A DNA stretch of 9,532 nt from an uncultured Eubacteriales bacterium (GTDB lineage Bacteria; Bacillota; Clostridia; Christensenellales; UMGS416), in assembly GCA_900542005.1 (NCBI GenBank), contig UQLW01000059.1, positions 1-9,532 on the forward strand. Direction: 5' to 3'. The position numbers and the translations under genes are program-made. Positions 1 to 5,994 of this stretch are shown piece after piece (position 1 is the first letter of the stretch; every line of letters starts with the position of its first letter). The notes under the pieces were generated by a model. The model had not been told where the DNA came from and did no database searches. It was given only the letters and a program-made list of their open reading frames with translations.

Positions 1-34
1 GGGCCCCTTTTTGAAGAAATGCTGCGCAGAGGGA

Positions 35-1414
35 TTACAGGGTCAGTTCGCCCTCGCAGCAGCGGTAGTCGGTGTCGACCGAATGGGCGATAAGCCGGGC
101 CTTCAGGCTGCGGCTTCCGCACATCGCCTGGGCGTCCCCGCCGGATACGTCGAGATCATCCGGCAGCACGAACCGAACGCACTTTACCAGTATATCGCGG
201 CATGTGGGGTAGCTGTGGGCCGGCAGGGTCATAACCTTCATGCCCCGCTGATGCTCCATGCCATGCTCATCCGTCTCCGTCAGGATCACGGCCAGGGCTA
301 CCCGCTTGCCCGGGCATACCTGCTTTACCGTCACATCCAGCTGCACGATCCGGCCCGTCGATTCCAGATCCGTCTCGCCCAGGTCGACCGTAATGGCGTC
401 CTGGCAGCCTCGTACCTCCAGCGATACCGGCGTGGGGCAGGGTTCGGGGTGGACGACTACGCCGCACTCGACCGCGACCGTGGGATCCGGGAATATGACC
501 TGGTTCCCCTCCGCGTCGGAATAGGTGATGGATGCGTTGACTTTCTTGGTGCCAGGCGTCTGGCCGGTATGGCGGACAAAGAATTCCAGCACCGCGCTTT
601 CGCTGGCCGTGACACCCAACTCGGGAATGGTCCATCTCAGGGTGGTGGCGTTCACCGTCATGGCGCTGCCCCGGTTAGGCGGCAGGACGCTTGTGATGGT
701 GAAATCAGCGTTCACCACCTCGTCAATGACGATGTCGGTGGCGCCTGTTTTGGCAATATTGGCCGCCAGCTCGGCGAACAGCGCCTCCAGCTCGGCCTCG
801 TCAGGGGTCACCGCCACATGGGAAGCGCTGGGCGCGGTCGCCCACTCGTTGAGCGTATTGACGTCCACGCCGTCCGACCCTACCAGGCCGATGCAGTAGA
901 TGATGATTCCCTGGTTGCGGGCCTCGGCCGCTACCGGCGCGGGAGGCGCGCCGGCCGTGGTGTTGCCGTCGGTGAACATCACGATCACCTTCTGGTTCCC
1001 GGAGGCGGGATCAAAGAGCCCTATCGCCTTGGAAAAGGCGTCGGCATGGTTGGTGCTGCCGCCGGCAGAAAGCGAATCCACCGCGTTTTTCAGCGTATCC
1101 ACCGAGGTAATAAGCTGCGTATCATCGGTGGCGGTGGTGGCGAAGCTCACAATGCCGATCCGGCTGCCGGAGCCGATCTGGCCGCCCGTACCCTCGGTGG
1201 ACTGGGCAATGATGTCGATAAAGGTCTTGGCGCCCGTCTTCATGTTGACCATAGGGCTGCCGGTCATGCTGCCGGAGCGGTCCAGCACAAGGGCGATGTC
1301 GGTGGGGTTGGTTATAATATCCGGCGCTGCCGTCAGGGCCAGCGTCACACGCAGCGACCCGTCGCAGTCGATCCGGTCCAGATTGATCACTTTATTTGAG
1401 TTGGTAATACCCAT
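35..1414 (-). CDS. von Willebrand factor A (vWA) domain protein with cysteine-rich C-terminal region
   Basis: A 459-residue protein with a vWA fold near its N-terminus. The metal-binding MIDAS site is complete: DRSGS at residues 45-49, T121 in GGSTN, and D149 in FTDG. This predicts a divalent-metal-dependent protein-binding module at about residues 38-215. A beta-rich middle region (about 225-315) resembles DUF11-like or surface-protein repeats. The last 140 residues contain about ten cysteines, including a CC pair six residues from the end. There is no signal peptide or membrane segment, so it is either cytoplasmic, spore-associated or exported without a classical leader; the sequence does not decide. 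The ATG at 1414 is preceded by AAGGAG at a good distance. It follows the terminator of the neighbouring operon, so it is probably transcribed alone, although no convincing promoter was seen. Its ligand is unknown. The vWA call is firm and the role is not. Confidence 0.9.
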   Translation of the reverse strand: MGITNSNKVINLDRIDCDGSLRVTLALTAAPDIITNPTDIALVLDRSGSMTGSPMVNMKTGAKTFIDIIAQSTEGTGGQIGSGSRIGIVSFATTATDDTQLITSVDTLKNAVDSLSAGGSTNHADAFSKAIGLFDPASGNQKVIVMFTDGNTTAGAPPAPVAAEARNQGIIIYCIGLVGSDGVDVNTLNEWATAPSASHVAVTPDEAELEALFAELAANIAKTGATDIVIDEVVNADFTITSVLPPNRGSAMTVNATTLRWTIPELGVTASESAVLEFFVRHTGQTPGTKKVNASITYSDAEGNQVIFPDPTVAVECGVVVHPEPCPTPVSLEVRGCQDAITVDLGETDLESTGRIVQLDVTVKQVCPGKRVALAVILTETDEHGMEHQRGMKVMTLPAHSYPTCRDILVKCVRFVLPDDLDVSGGDAQAMCGSRSLKARLIAHSVDTDYRCCEGELTL

Positions 1415-1487
1415 TGGGTTTCTCCTTCTTAGGACTGATCCCCGCTATATCCTATGCCCTCCGGTCCCCGGGTGTGCCGTCCATAGC

Positions 1488-1523
1488 AAAAAGGCAGGCG
1501 GCAGCTTATAGCTGCCGCCTGCC
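1488..1523 (-). terminator. Rho-independent terminator of the PadR-DUF1700-DUF4097 operon
   Basis: A perfect 14-base-pair inverted repeat (1493-1506 with 1510-1523) has a three-base loop. On the minus strand it is followed by five U residues (1488-1492). It lies 13 bases past the DUF4097 stop codon and separates that operon from the vWA gene. Confidence 0.95.
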
Positions 1524-1536
1524 GGTATCCGCCGGT

Positions 1537-2547
1537 TCAGGATAGAAAGTCCGCCGTCACATTGCCTGAAGAAACCTGGGCCTGCACGGAGTGGGGCGCC
1601 TGCCCCTCCCCCTGGGCGTCTGCCGCCGCGCCGTTTACGCGCGCCTCGCCCATGTCGCAGGTAAGCGATAGCCTGTACTGGTCCCTGGGCAGGGTCGACC
1701 GGATCGCCAGATCGCCCAGATCCAGCGTAAAGCGGTTGCTGCCGGTAAGCTTCCCCTCCACCGTGCAGCTTCCGCAGCTTCCCTGGTAGGTCACGTTGCC
1801 GATTTCTTCGCCGTCAAAGGTAAAGTCGCCCATATGAAGTGTAAGCTCGGCCCGGCCAATCTTACCGCCGCCCGCCGTCAAATCGCCGCAGTCCAGGGTG
1901 CCCTTTACGCTGTCCAGGCTGCAGTCCGTCATCCGTACGCTTCCCAGGCTTACATCGAGCTCCAGCGTGTCCGCCTGGGCCTGAAGGGCCAGGTCCCCGC
2001 AGGAAAGGATAAAGGACAGCGATTGGGCCCGGCCTCGATAGTTCACATTCCCCAGCGATGCGTTCACCGCAATCGATTCAGCGTCTACCCCCTCAAGGGT
2101 CAGATCCCCGCAGGAAAGCGTGAGCTCAACCTCGCCCAGCGCGCTGGCGGCGTCATAATACACGCGGATATAGCGATCCTGCCCGGAGACGGGAAAGCCC
2201 ATGTTGATCCGGAACCCCTGCTCCCCCGGTTGGGTAAGCACAAGACGCCCATCCTGAAGCTGCGCGTCCGGGATCTCCTCCTCACCCTGCACCCGATAGG
2301 CCACGGCATAATGATCGGAGGGGATCAGCTCCACATCGGCTGTGCCGGCGGTTACGGTCAGGTCTGTAAAGCCGCGAAGCTCCAGCAATCCCTCCACCAT
2401 TTCCTGGCCGCCTGCCATCCGGATCCCCTGCGGCCCCACCTCCAGGTAGGGGCTCGCGCCCATGGCCAGGCCCGTACCCGCCAAGGCCAGCCCCAGCAGC
2501 GCCAGCCCCAGCAGCACCCAAATGGTTATTTTTCTCCCCTTTTTCAT
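1537..2547 (-). CDS. DUF4097 family membrane-anchored beta-strand repeat protein
   Basis: A 336-residue protein that starts with a lysine-rich head and one hydrophobic segment (about residues 8-29), consistent with a signal anchor. The rest is predicted outside the membrane. It is made of short beta repeats recognisable by recurring CGDL, LGNV, LGSV, MGDF and LGDL motifs, typical of the DUF4097 adhesin-like family. The start chosen is the ATG at 2547: it has AGGAGG eight bases upstream and overlaps the preceding stop codon as ATGA, the usual sign of translational coupling. The open frame runs 111 codons further upstream, but that part lies over the DUF1700 gene. DUF4097 proteins commonly follow PadR and DUF1700 genes and are linked to envelope stress or surface functions in Firmicutes, but no biochemical activity is established. 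Several repeat turns carry cysteine, which is notable for an extracytoplasmic domain. Confidence 0.9.
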   Translation of the reverse strand: MKKGRKITIWVLLGLALLGLALAGTGLAMGASPYLEVGPQGIRMAGGQEMVEGLLELRGFTDLTVTAGTADVELIPSDHYAVAYRVQGEEEIPDAQLQDGRLVLTQPGEQGFRINMGFPVSGQDRYIRVYYDAASALGEVELTLSCGDLTLEGVDAESIAVNASLGNVNYRGRAQSLSFILSCGDLALQAQADTLELDVSLGSVRMTDCSLDSVKGTLDCGDLTAGGGKIGRAELTLHMGDFTFDGEEIGNVTYQGSCGSCTVEGKLTGSNRFTLDLGDLAIRSTLPRDQYRLSLTCDMGEARVNGAAADAQGEGQAPHSVQAQVSSGNVTADFLS

Positions 2548-3125
2548 CGCCGTTTCCTCCTCATGGCGTCCGTTATGCGGATCAATCCCCTGACGCTGAG
2601 CCGTGCCAGCGCCAGGCTGCCAATCAAGCCAAGGCCGCCCAGCGCCCCCAGCGTCAGGCCCGCCCCGACCCATAGCAGGCCGGTGGGCCCATGGGCCGGC
2701 GCTACGACAGCGCCGGCCGCCAGCGCCGCCAGCCCCGCCACCACCAGCGCCAGAAAGGCCGCAAAAAGGCTGACGATTACCGCCAGGGCGGCCAGCGCCA
2801 GCGCTAAAGCCACGCAAAAGGCCGCGGCGGCCAGGGGCAGGCCGACAGGTACGGCCAGCAGGGCCAAAAGCACCACCCACAGGGTCTTCAGCCCCTGCCG
2901 GGGCCGGGTCTGCCCCGGGGCTTCCATGGACCTAACGGCCCAATCCGCCTTGAGCTGGGCCGCGGTCTGGGAAGGGGATCCCAGCCGCTCCATCGCCGCC
3001 TCCTGCTGATCGGGTCCCGCGTCAGCGAGGTATTCCTCATAATATCTGACGCAGCTGTCAATTTCCTCCTGGGGCAGCCCCTGCAGCTGACGGCGCAGCT
3101 CATCCAGATATTGGGCGCTGTTCAT
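2544..3125 (-). CDS. DUF1700 / HAAS-domain integral membrane protein
   Basis: A 193-residue protein. The N-terminal soluble part (about residues 1-60) contains the HAAS signature: a helix with YLDELRRQL, then LPQEE, then the YYEEYLADAG segment, followed by an ERLGSP turn. After a short linker come alanine- and leucine-rich hydrophobic stretches making about three or four membrane spans, and an arginine-rich end. HAAS domains are found with PadR regulators and are thought to contact them at the membrane. The start at 3125 is preferred over an in-frame ATG eight codons upstream because GAGGAGG sits just before it. The gene begins inside the last 26 bases of padR and its stop overlaps the DUF4097 start by four bases, so the three genes form one tightly coupled operon. 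Function is inferred from family and context. Confidence 0.9.
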   Translation of the reverse strand: MNSAQYLDELRRQLQGLPQEEIDSCVRYYEEYLADAGPDQQEAAMERLGSPSQTAAQLKADWAVRSMEAPGQTRPRQGLKTLWVVLLALLAVPVGLPLAAAAFCVALALALAALAVIVSLFAAFLALVVAGLAALAAGAVVAPAHGPTGLLWVGAGLTLGALGGLGLIGSLALARLSVRGLIRITDAMRRKRR

Positions 3126-3438
3126 GGCTTTCCTCCTCAAGCAATACATGGTCGATCTGCCGGCTGAAGCGTATCCATTGCTGCCGTATCGCCTGGTAAC
3201 GCTCCCTCCCCTGGGGCGTTATGCGGTAATAGCGGCGGTTGCGCCCCTGGTAATTCTGGTCATAGGAGCTCAGGCAGCCCTCCCGCTCCAGCCGGCGGAG
3301 CACCGGATACAGCGTGGATTCGCTGAGCTCCACAGCCTGGCGCACCCGCTGGGTCAGCACATATCCATAGGCGTCGCCCTGAGAGAGCGCCGCCAGCACG
3401 CAGCCCTCCAGCAGCGCCGCGCCAATCTGAAAGCCCAT
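3100..3438 (-). CDS. PadR family transcriptional regulator
   Basis: A 112-residue one-domain PadR protein of normal length for the short (PadR-s1) subfamily. The winged helix shows in the sequence: LLEGCVLAAL (helix 1), DAYGYVLTQRV (helix 2), ESTLYPVLRRLEREG (recognition helix), and the wing with GRNRRYYRITPQGRERY. A C-terminal helix (about residues 80-105) is suited to dimerisation. It is the first gene of the operon and stands behind a consensus promoter whose elements are overlapped by palindromes, so it probably represses its own operon. AGGAGG at 3448-3453 lies nine bases before the ATG. The inducing signal is unknown. Such three-gene units often respond to cell-envelope or drug stress in related bacteria, but that is family knowledge, not visible here. 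Confidence 0.95.
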   Translation of the reverse strand: MGFQIGAALLEGCVLAALSQGDAYGYVLTQRVRQAVELSESTLYPVLRRLEREGCLSSYDQNYQGRNRRYYRITPQGRERYQAIRQQWIRFSRQIDHVLLEEESHEQRPISG

Positions 3439-3463
3439 GGGCGTCTACCTCCTGTCTTGAACA

Positions 3464-3490
3464 ATATTATATTACATATAATATCATATG
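3464..3490. promoter_or_regulatory. Overlapping palindromes, probable PadR operator
   Basis: Two inverted repeats overlap the promoter. One spans 3464-3484 with perfect nine-base arms ATATTATAT and ATATAATAT around three bases, and it covers the -10 box. The other spans 3473-3490 with arms ACATAT and ATATGT around six bases, lies in the spacer and touches the -35 box. PadR proteins bind A/T-rich dyads, often with ATGT/ACAT ends, so this is a likely autoregulatory operator. Binding itself is inferred. Confidence 0.7.
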
Positions 3491-3494
3491 TCAA
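3466..3494 (-). promoter_or_regulatory. Consensus sigma-A promoter of the PadR operon
   Basis: On the minus strand, TTGACA (3489-3494) and TATAAT (3466-3471) match the consensus exactly and are 17 bases apart. Transcription would start near 3459, about 20 bases before the padR start codon, leaving room for the AGGAGG site. Confidence 0.92.
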
Positions 3495-3522
3495 CGATGC
3501 TTCCAATCTGCCCAAACACAGC

Positions 3523-3550
3523 AAAACGCGCTGCAGCTTGCCGCAGCGCG
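3523..3550 (-). terminator. Rho-independent terminator of the HAD phosphatase gene
   Basis: Arms CGCGCTGC and GCAGCGCG (3527-3534 and 3543-3550) surround an eight-base loop. On the minus strand they are followed by four U residues. The hairpin lies 58 bases past the HAD stop codon and just upstream of the padR promoter, so it insulates that promoter. Confidence 0.8.
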
Positions 3551-3607
3551 CCTGAGCGCTATTCGTTGCAGGGCCTGCCTTCCCCGTGGAAAGCGCCAAT
3601 GCAAAGC

Positions 3608-4387
3608 CTACCGCCCTGATTCCTCCAGGCGGATGATTTCATCCAGCCCCATAAACAGCCGGTCATAGGCCTCGGGCTGCCCCATCGCCTCCTGGCGCGA
3701 AACAGCCCCCGTCAGCATTAGATAGGCGCGGAAGCCGCAGGCCCGGGCAAAGGCCATGTCGGTATCCAGGCGGTCCCCCACCACGCAGATCTGCTCAGGC
3801 CGGCAGCCGAAAAGCGCCAGATACCGCTCCCGAAGCGCATCCGAGGGCTTCCCGGCCATAACCGGCTTCACCCCGGAGCAGGCCGCAATGGCCGATACGA
3901 TAAAACCCGTATGGGGCACCAGGCCCCGTTCGCTGGGAATCTGGTCATCGGGATTGGTCGCAATAAAACGCGCGCCCTCCCGGATCTGGCAGGCGGCCTC
4001 CTGGATCTCTCCGGCGGTAATGGAGGGGGCAAAGGATACCAACACGCAATCGGGCCGCTCCCCGTCCAGGATAAAGCCATCCCGGGCGACCCGCCCCTTG
4101 AGGTAATCATCCCCCAGCACCCGTACCCGCCGTACCGGCTCCCTGGCGGCCATTTCCCGCAGGCAGTCCACCGCCAGCATGGCCGCCGTCACCACGGCGC
4201 CCGGCCTGACCGGTACGCCCATCTCCACAAGCCGCTGCTCGATATCCTCCGGGTGGTTTTCCGGCGCATTGGTAAGGAAGCGGTAGGGAATCTGCCTCTG
4301 GTTCAGAAAGCCGATAAAATCCGCCGCGTGGGGCAATGGATTCCGGCCGCAGTATATGGTTCCGTCCAGGTCGATTAAATAGGGCAT
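3608..4387 (-). CDS. HAD-IIA family hydrolase (NagD-like phosphatase)
   Basis: A 259-residue cytosolic HAD-superfamily phosphatase. Motif I is DLDGT (nucleophile D6, acid-base D8). Motif II is the threonine in FLTNA (T39). Motif III is the lysine in GKPSD (K180). Motif IV is GDRLDTD (D205, with D208 and D210 for magnesium). The long stretch between motifs II and III (about residues 60-175) is the C2-type cap that defines the HAD-IIA class together with NagD, AraL and phosphoglycolate phosphatases. Length fits the family. The reaction is Mg-dependent hydrolysis of a small phosphate ester; the substrate cannot be read from the sequence. Start at 4387 is supported by an AGGAG seven bases upstream. 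It appears to be a single-gene unit between two terminators. An unusual foldable leader lies upstream (see 4413-4482). Confidence 0.93.
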   Translation of the reverse strand: MPYLIDLDGTIYCGRNPLPHAADFIGFLNQRQIPYRFLTNAPENHPEDIEQRLVEMGVPVRPGAVVTAAMLAVDCLREMAAREPVRRVRVLGDDYLKGRVARDGFILDGERPDCVLVSFAPSITAGEIQEAACQIREGARFIATNPDDQIPSERGLVPHTGFIVSAIAACSGVKPVMAGKPSDALRERYLALFGCRPEQICVVGDRLDTDMAFARACGFRAYLMLTGAVSRQEAMGQPEAYDRLFMGLDEIIRLEESGR

Positions 4388-4412
4388 ACGGGTTCTCCTT
4401 TTCCGTTATGGG

Positions 4413-4482
4413 GGACGGTTGGGTCAAGCTCCCATGGCCTTTAGCCACCGTCCTAGAGCGCAAAACCCGTTGGGGCAGCGCT
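4413..4482 (-). promoter_or_regulatory. Foldable 5' leader of the HAD gene (candidate structured RNA)
   Basis: Bases 4413-4418 (GGACGG) pair with 4448-4453 (CCGTCC). They enclose two small hairpins, 4420-4434 (TGGG/CCCA) and 4435-4447 (TGGC/GCCA), set side by side, giving a compact three-way junction. Next to it, 4457-4461 pairs with 4478-4482 (AGCGC/GCGCT) around an inner CCC/GGG helix. On the minus strand this lies directly before the AGGAG site of the HAD gene. It matches no riboswitch or tRNA consensus that I know. The pairing is seen; a regulatory role is inference. Confidence 0.4.
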
Positions 4483-4570
4483 TGTGATCATCTGGCTTTT
4501 CTATCACCTTATCATATTGTCCCTCCAGTTGGAACGGCTTTACAGGAATTTTTCGCAGCCCGCGCCGCGC

Positions 4571-4603
4571 AAAAAGGGAAGCCGCCTGGCAAAGCGGCTT
4601 CCC
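4571..4603 (-). terminator. Second Rho-independent terminator after the chromate-type operon
   Basis: A perfect ten-base-pair stem (GGGAAGCCGC with GCGGCTTCCC, 4576-4585 and 4594-4603) with an eight-base loop is followed on the minus strand by five U residues (4571-4575). It backs up the terminator at 4654-4694 and keeps transcription out of the HAD gene. Confidence 0.85.
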
Positions 4604-4653
4604 AGAACAGAGGAGGTCCCTGGAGTTATCCATCATTAGTTACAACTAACCTC

Positions 4654-4694
4654 AAAAGAAAAACATAAGCTGCAAAGCGCGCCTCACAGCTTAT
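4654..4694 (-). terminator. Rho-independent terminator of the chromate-type transporter operon
   Basis: Arms ATAAGCTG and CAGCTTAT (4687-4694 and 4665-4672) enclose a 14-base loop. On the minus strand they are followed by a U-rich run (4654-4663). The hairpin begins 37 bases past the stop codon of the second transporter gene. Confidence 0.85.
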
Positions 4695-4730
4695 ATTATT
4701 CTAGCACGGTCTTGATCCGAATGCAAGCGG

Positions 4731-5297
4731 CTACATTTTGAAAATAATGCCCGCAGCCGCGCCAGCCAGGATAAAGACCACTGGATGCAGCTTTTTCCAC
4801 TTCATCATAGCCGCAAACAGCACAGCAAAGAGGGCGATCGCCGGCAGATTGAACAGGTCAAACAGCTGCCCGGAGGCCTCGAAGGCGGGTATGCGCAGCA
4901 GCGCCAGCTTCATTACGCTGACCGCCGCCGCGGCGATCAGCCCTGTCACTGCGGGGCGCAGGCCGGAAAAGGCCGACTTCACCAGCGGATGCTCGTTAAA
5001 CTTGGAAAGGAACCGGGCGATCAGCACAATCACGATGATGGATGGCGCTACCAGCGAGCAGGTAGCCACGACGCTGCCCAGCACGCCGGCGGCCTGATAC
5101 CCGGCATAGGTAGCCATATTGATGCCGATGGGGCCCGGCGTGGACTCGGAAATTGCGATCATATCGGCCAGCATCTGCTCGGTAAACCAATCGTATTTCT
5201 GGCAGATCTCATTGAGGAAGGGAAGGGTGGCCAGGCCGCCGCCCACGGCAAACAGGCCCGTTTTGAAAAACTCATAGAAAAGCTGCAGGAAAATCAT
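4731..5297 (-). CDS. Chromate transporter family protein, second half-size subunit
   Basis: A 188-residue integral membrane protein of the CHR family in its short, one-domain form. The family signatures are visible: FFKTGLFAVGGGLATLP near residues 10-26, then SESTPGPIGINMATYAGY near residues 50-67, followed by four or five hydrophobic spans up to the C-terminal IIFKM. Single-domain CHR proteins work as pairs of unlike subunits with opposite membrane orientation. The partner here is the gene just upstream, whose stop overlaps this start as ATGA. A GGGGGAGG site lies eight bases before the ATG. Long ChrA proteins export chromate in proteobacteria. For clostridial pairs the natural substrate is not established, so chromate should be read as a family name only. 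Confidence 0.9.
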   Translation of the reverse strand: MIFLQLFYEFFKTGLFAVGGGLATLPFLNEICQKYDWFTEQMLADMIAISESTPGPIGINMATYAGYQAAGVLGSVVATCSLVAPSIIVIVLIARFLSKFNEHPLVKSAFSGLRPAVTGLIAAAAVSVMKLALLRIPAFEASGQLFDLFNLPAIALFAVLFAAMMKWKKLHPVVFILAGAAAGIIFKM

Positions 5298-5833
5298 GCC
5301 TTTTGCCTCCCCCTTCCGGCCAGGATACCGGTCAGCGCGGCCGCTATCACGACGATAACCGGCGATAGGTCAAAGAGCACCACCGCCAGGAAGGTCACGG
5401 CCAATAGGATCCAGCCCATAGCATTTTTCACTGAGGATTTCAGAAGCTTGATCACCGCCTGGAGGATCAGGCCGCATACGGCGACCCGGATGCCGCTGAA
5501 GGCATGCTGAACCATCGCAATATGGGCAAAATTGTTCAGCACCGCGGAAATCAGGCTGATGATGATAAAGGACGGGAACACGACGCCCAGCGTGGCGATG
5601 ACCGCGCCCAATACGCCCCGGCGGTTATAGCCGATAAAGGTGGCGGTATTCACCGCGATGATGCCCGGCGTACATTGGCCAATGGCAAAGTAATCCAGAA
5701 GCTGCTCCTGGGTGGTCCAGTGATGCCGCTCCACCACTTCCTTCTCCAGCATGGGCAGCATGGCGTATCCGCCGCCAAAGGTCAGCCCCCCAATGCGGCA
5801 GAAGGTCCAGAAAAGCGTCCAATACTCCTTCAT
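5294..5833 (-). CDS. Chromate transporter family protein, first half-size subunit
   Basis: A 179-residue membrane protein with the same CHR-family layout as its downstream neighbour: FCRIGGLTFGGGYAMLP near residues 11-27, GQCTPGIIAVNTATFIGY near residues 52-69, then hydrophobic spans and a basic end (GRGRQKA). The two proteins are clearly diverged paralogues, as expected for a two-subunit antiparallel transporter. The ATG at 5833 has AAGGAGT upstream, and a recognisable promoter lies 30-60 bases ahead. The pair forms a two-gene operon ended by tandem terminators. The promoter faces away from the promoter of the noncoding RNA at 5995-6400, and the two share a small intergenic control region. 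Substrate unproven. Confidence 0.9.
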   Translation of the reverse strand: MKEYWTLFWTFCRIGGLTFGGGYAMLPMLEKEVVERHHWTTQEQLLDYFAIGQCTPGIIAVNTATFIGYNRRGVLGAVIATLGVVFPSFIIISLISAVLNNFAHIAMVQHAFSGIRVAVCGLILQAVIKLLKSSVKNAMGWILLAVTFLAVVLFDLSPVIVVIAAALTGILAGRGRQKA

Positions 5834-5860
5834 GGCATACTCCTTACAGTTTCTTTGCCA

Positions 5861-5889
5861 ATTATATCAGCCCTGTCCCGCCGGATCAA
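5861..5889 (-). promoter_or_regulatory. Promoter of the chromate-type transporter operon
   Basis: On the minus strand, TTGATC (5884-5889) and TATAAT (5861-5866) are 17 bases apart. The -10 box is perfect and the -35 box matches four of six positions. The leader would be about 20 bases and includes the AAGGAGT site. Confidence 0.75.
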
Positions 5890-5896
5890 ATCTTTA

Positions 5897-5968
5897 CGAA
5901 TGCAAAAGACGCAAAGATTCTATTATCGGAATATTTCACAAAAATATTCAAAATACCTGTTGCATTCG
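5897..5968. repeat. Nested inverted repeats between divergent promoters
   Basis: A nine-base inverted repeat, CGAATGCAA (5897-5905) and TTGCATTCG (5960-5968), is separated by 54 bases, and its right copy covers the -35 box of the plus-strand promoter. Inside it lies a second repeat with seven-base arms GAATATT (5929-5935) and AATATTC (5943-5949). The arrangement suggests a regulator site or DNA loop controlling one or both promoters. Binding is not shown. Confidence 0.5.
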
Positions 5969-5988
5969 CTGAATTCCCAGCATATAAT
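5960..5988 (+). promoter_or_regulatory. Promoter of the structured noncoding RNA
   Basis: TTGCAT (5960-5965) and TATAAT (5983-5988) are 17 bases apart. The -10 box is perfect and the -35 box keeps TTG. Transcription would start near 5995 and run into the structured region. Confidence 0.75.
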
Positions 5989-5994
5989 GAAATC

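Noticed and set aside
11..1399. Plus-strand open frame of 462 codons at the left edge
   Set aside because: It is antisense to the vWA gene, rich in Arg, Gly and His, has no ribosome site and no family features.
2548..2880. N-terminal extension of the DUF4097 frame by 111 codons
   Set aside because: It lies over the DUF1700 gene, is Gly/Arg/Ala-rich low-complexity, and the ATG at 2547 has the ribosome site and ATGA overlap.
4413..4453. tRNA or tRNA-like gene
   Set aside because: The fold is too short, with only two inner hairpins, no anticodon arm of the right size and no T-loop sequence.
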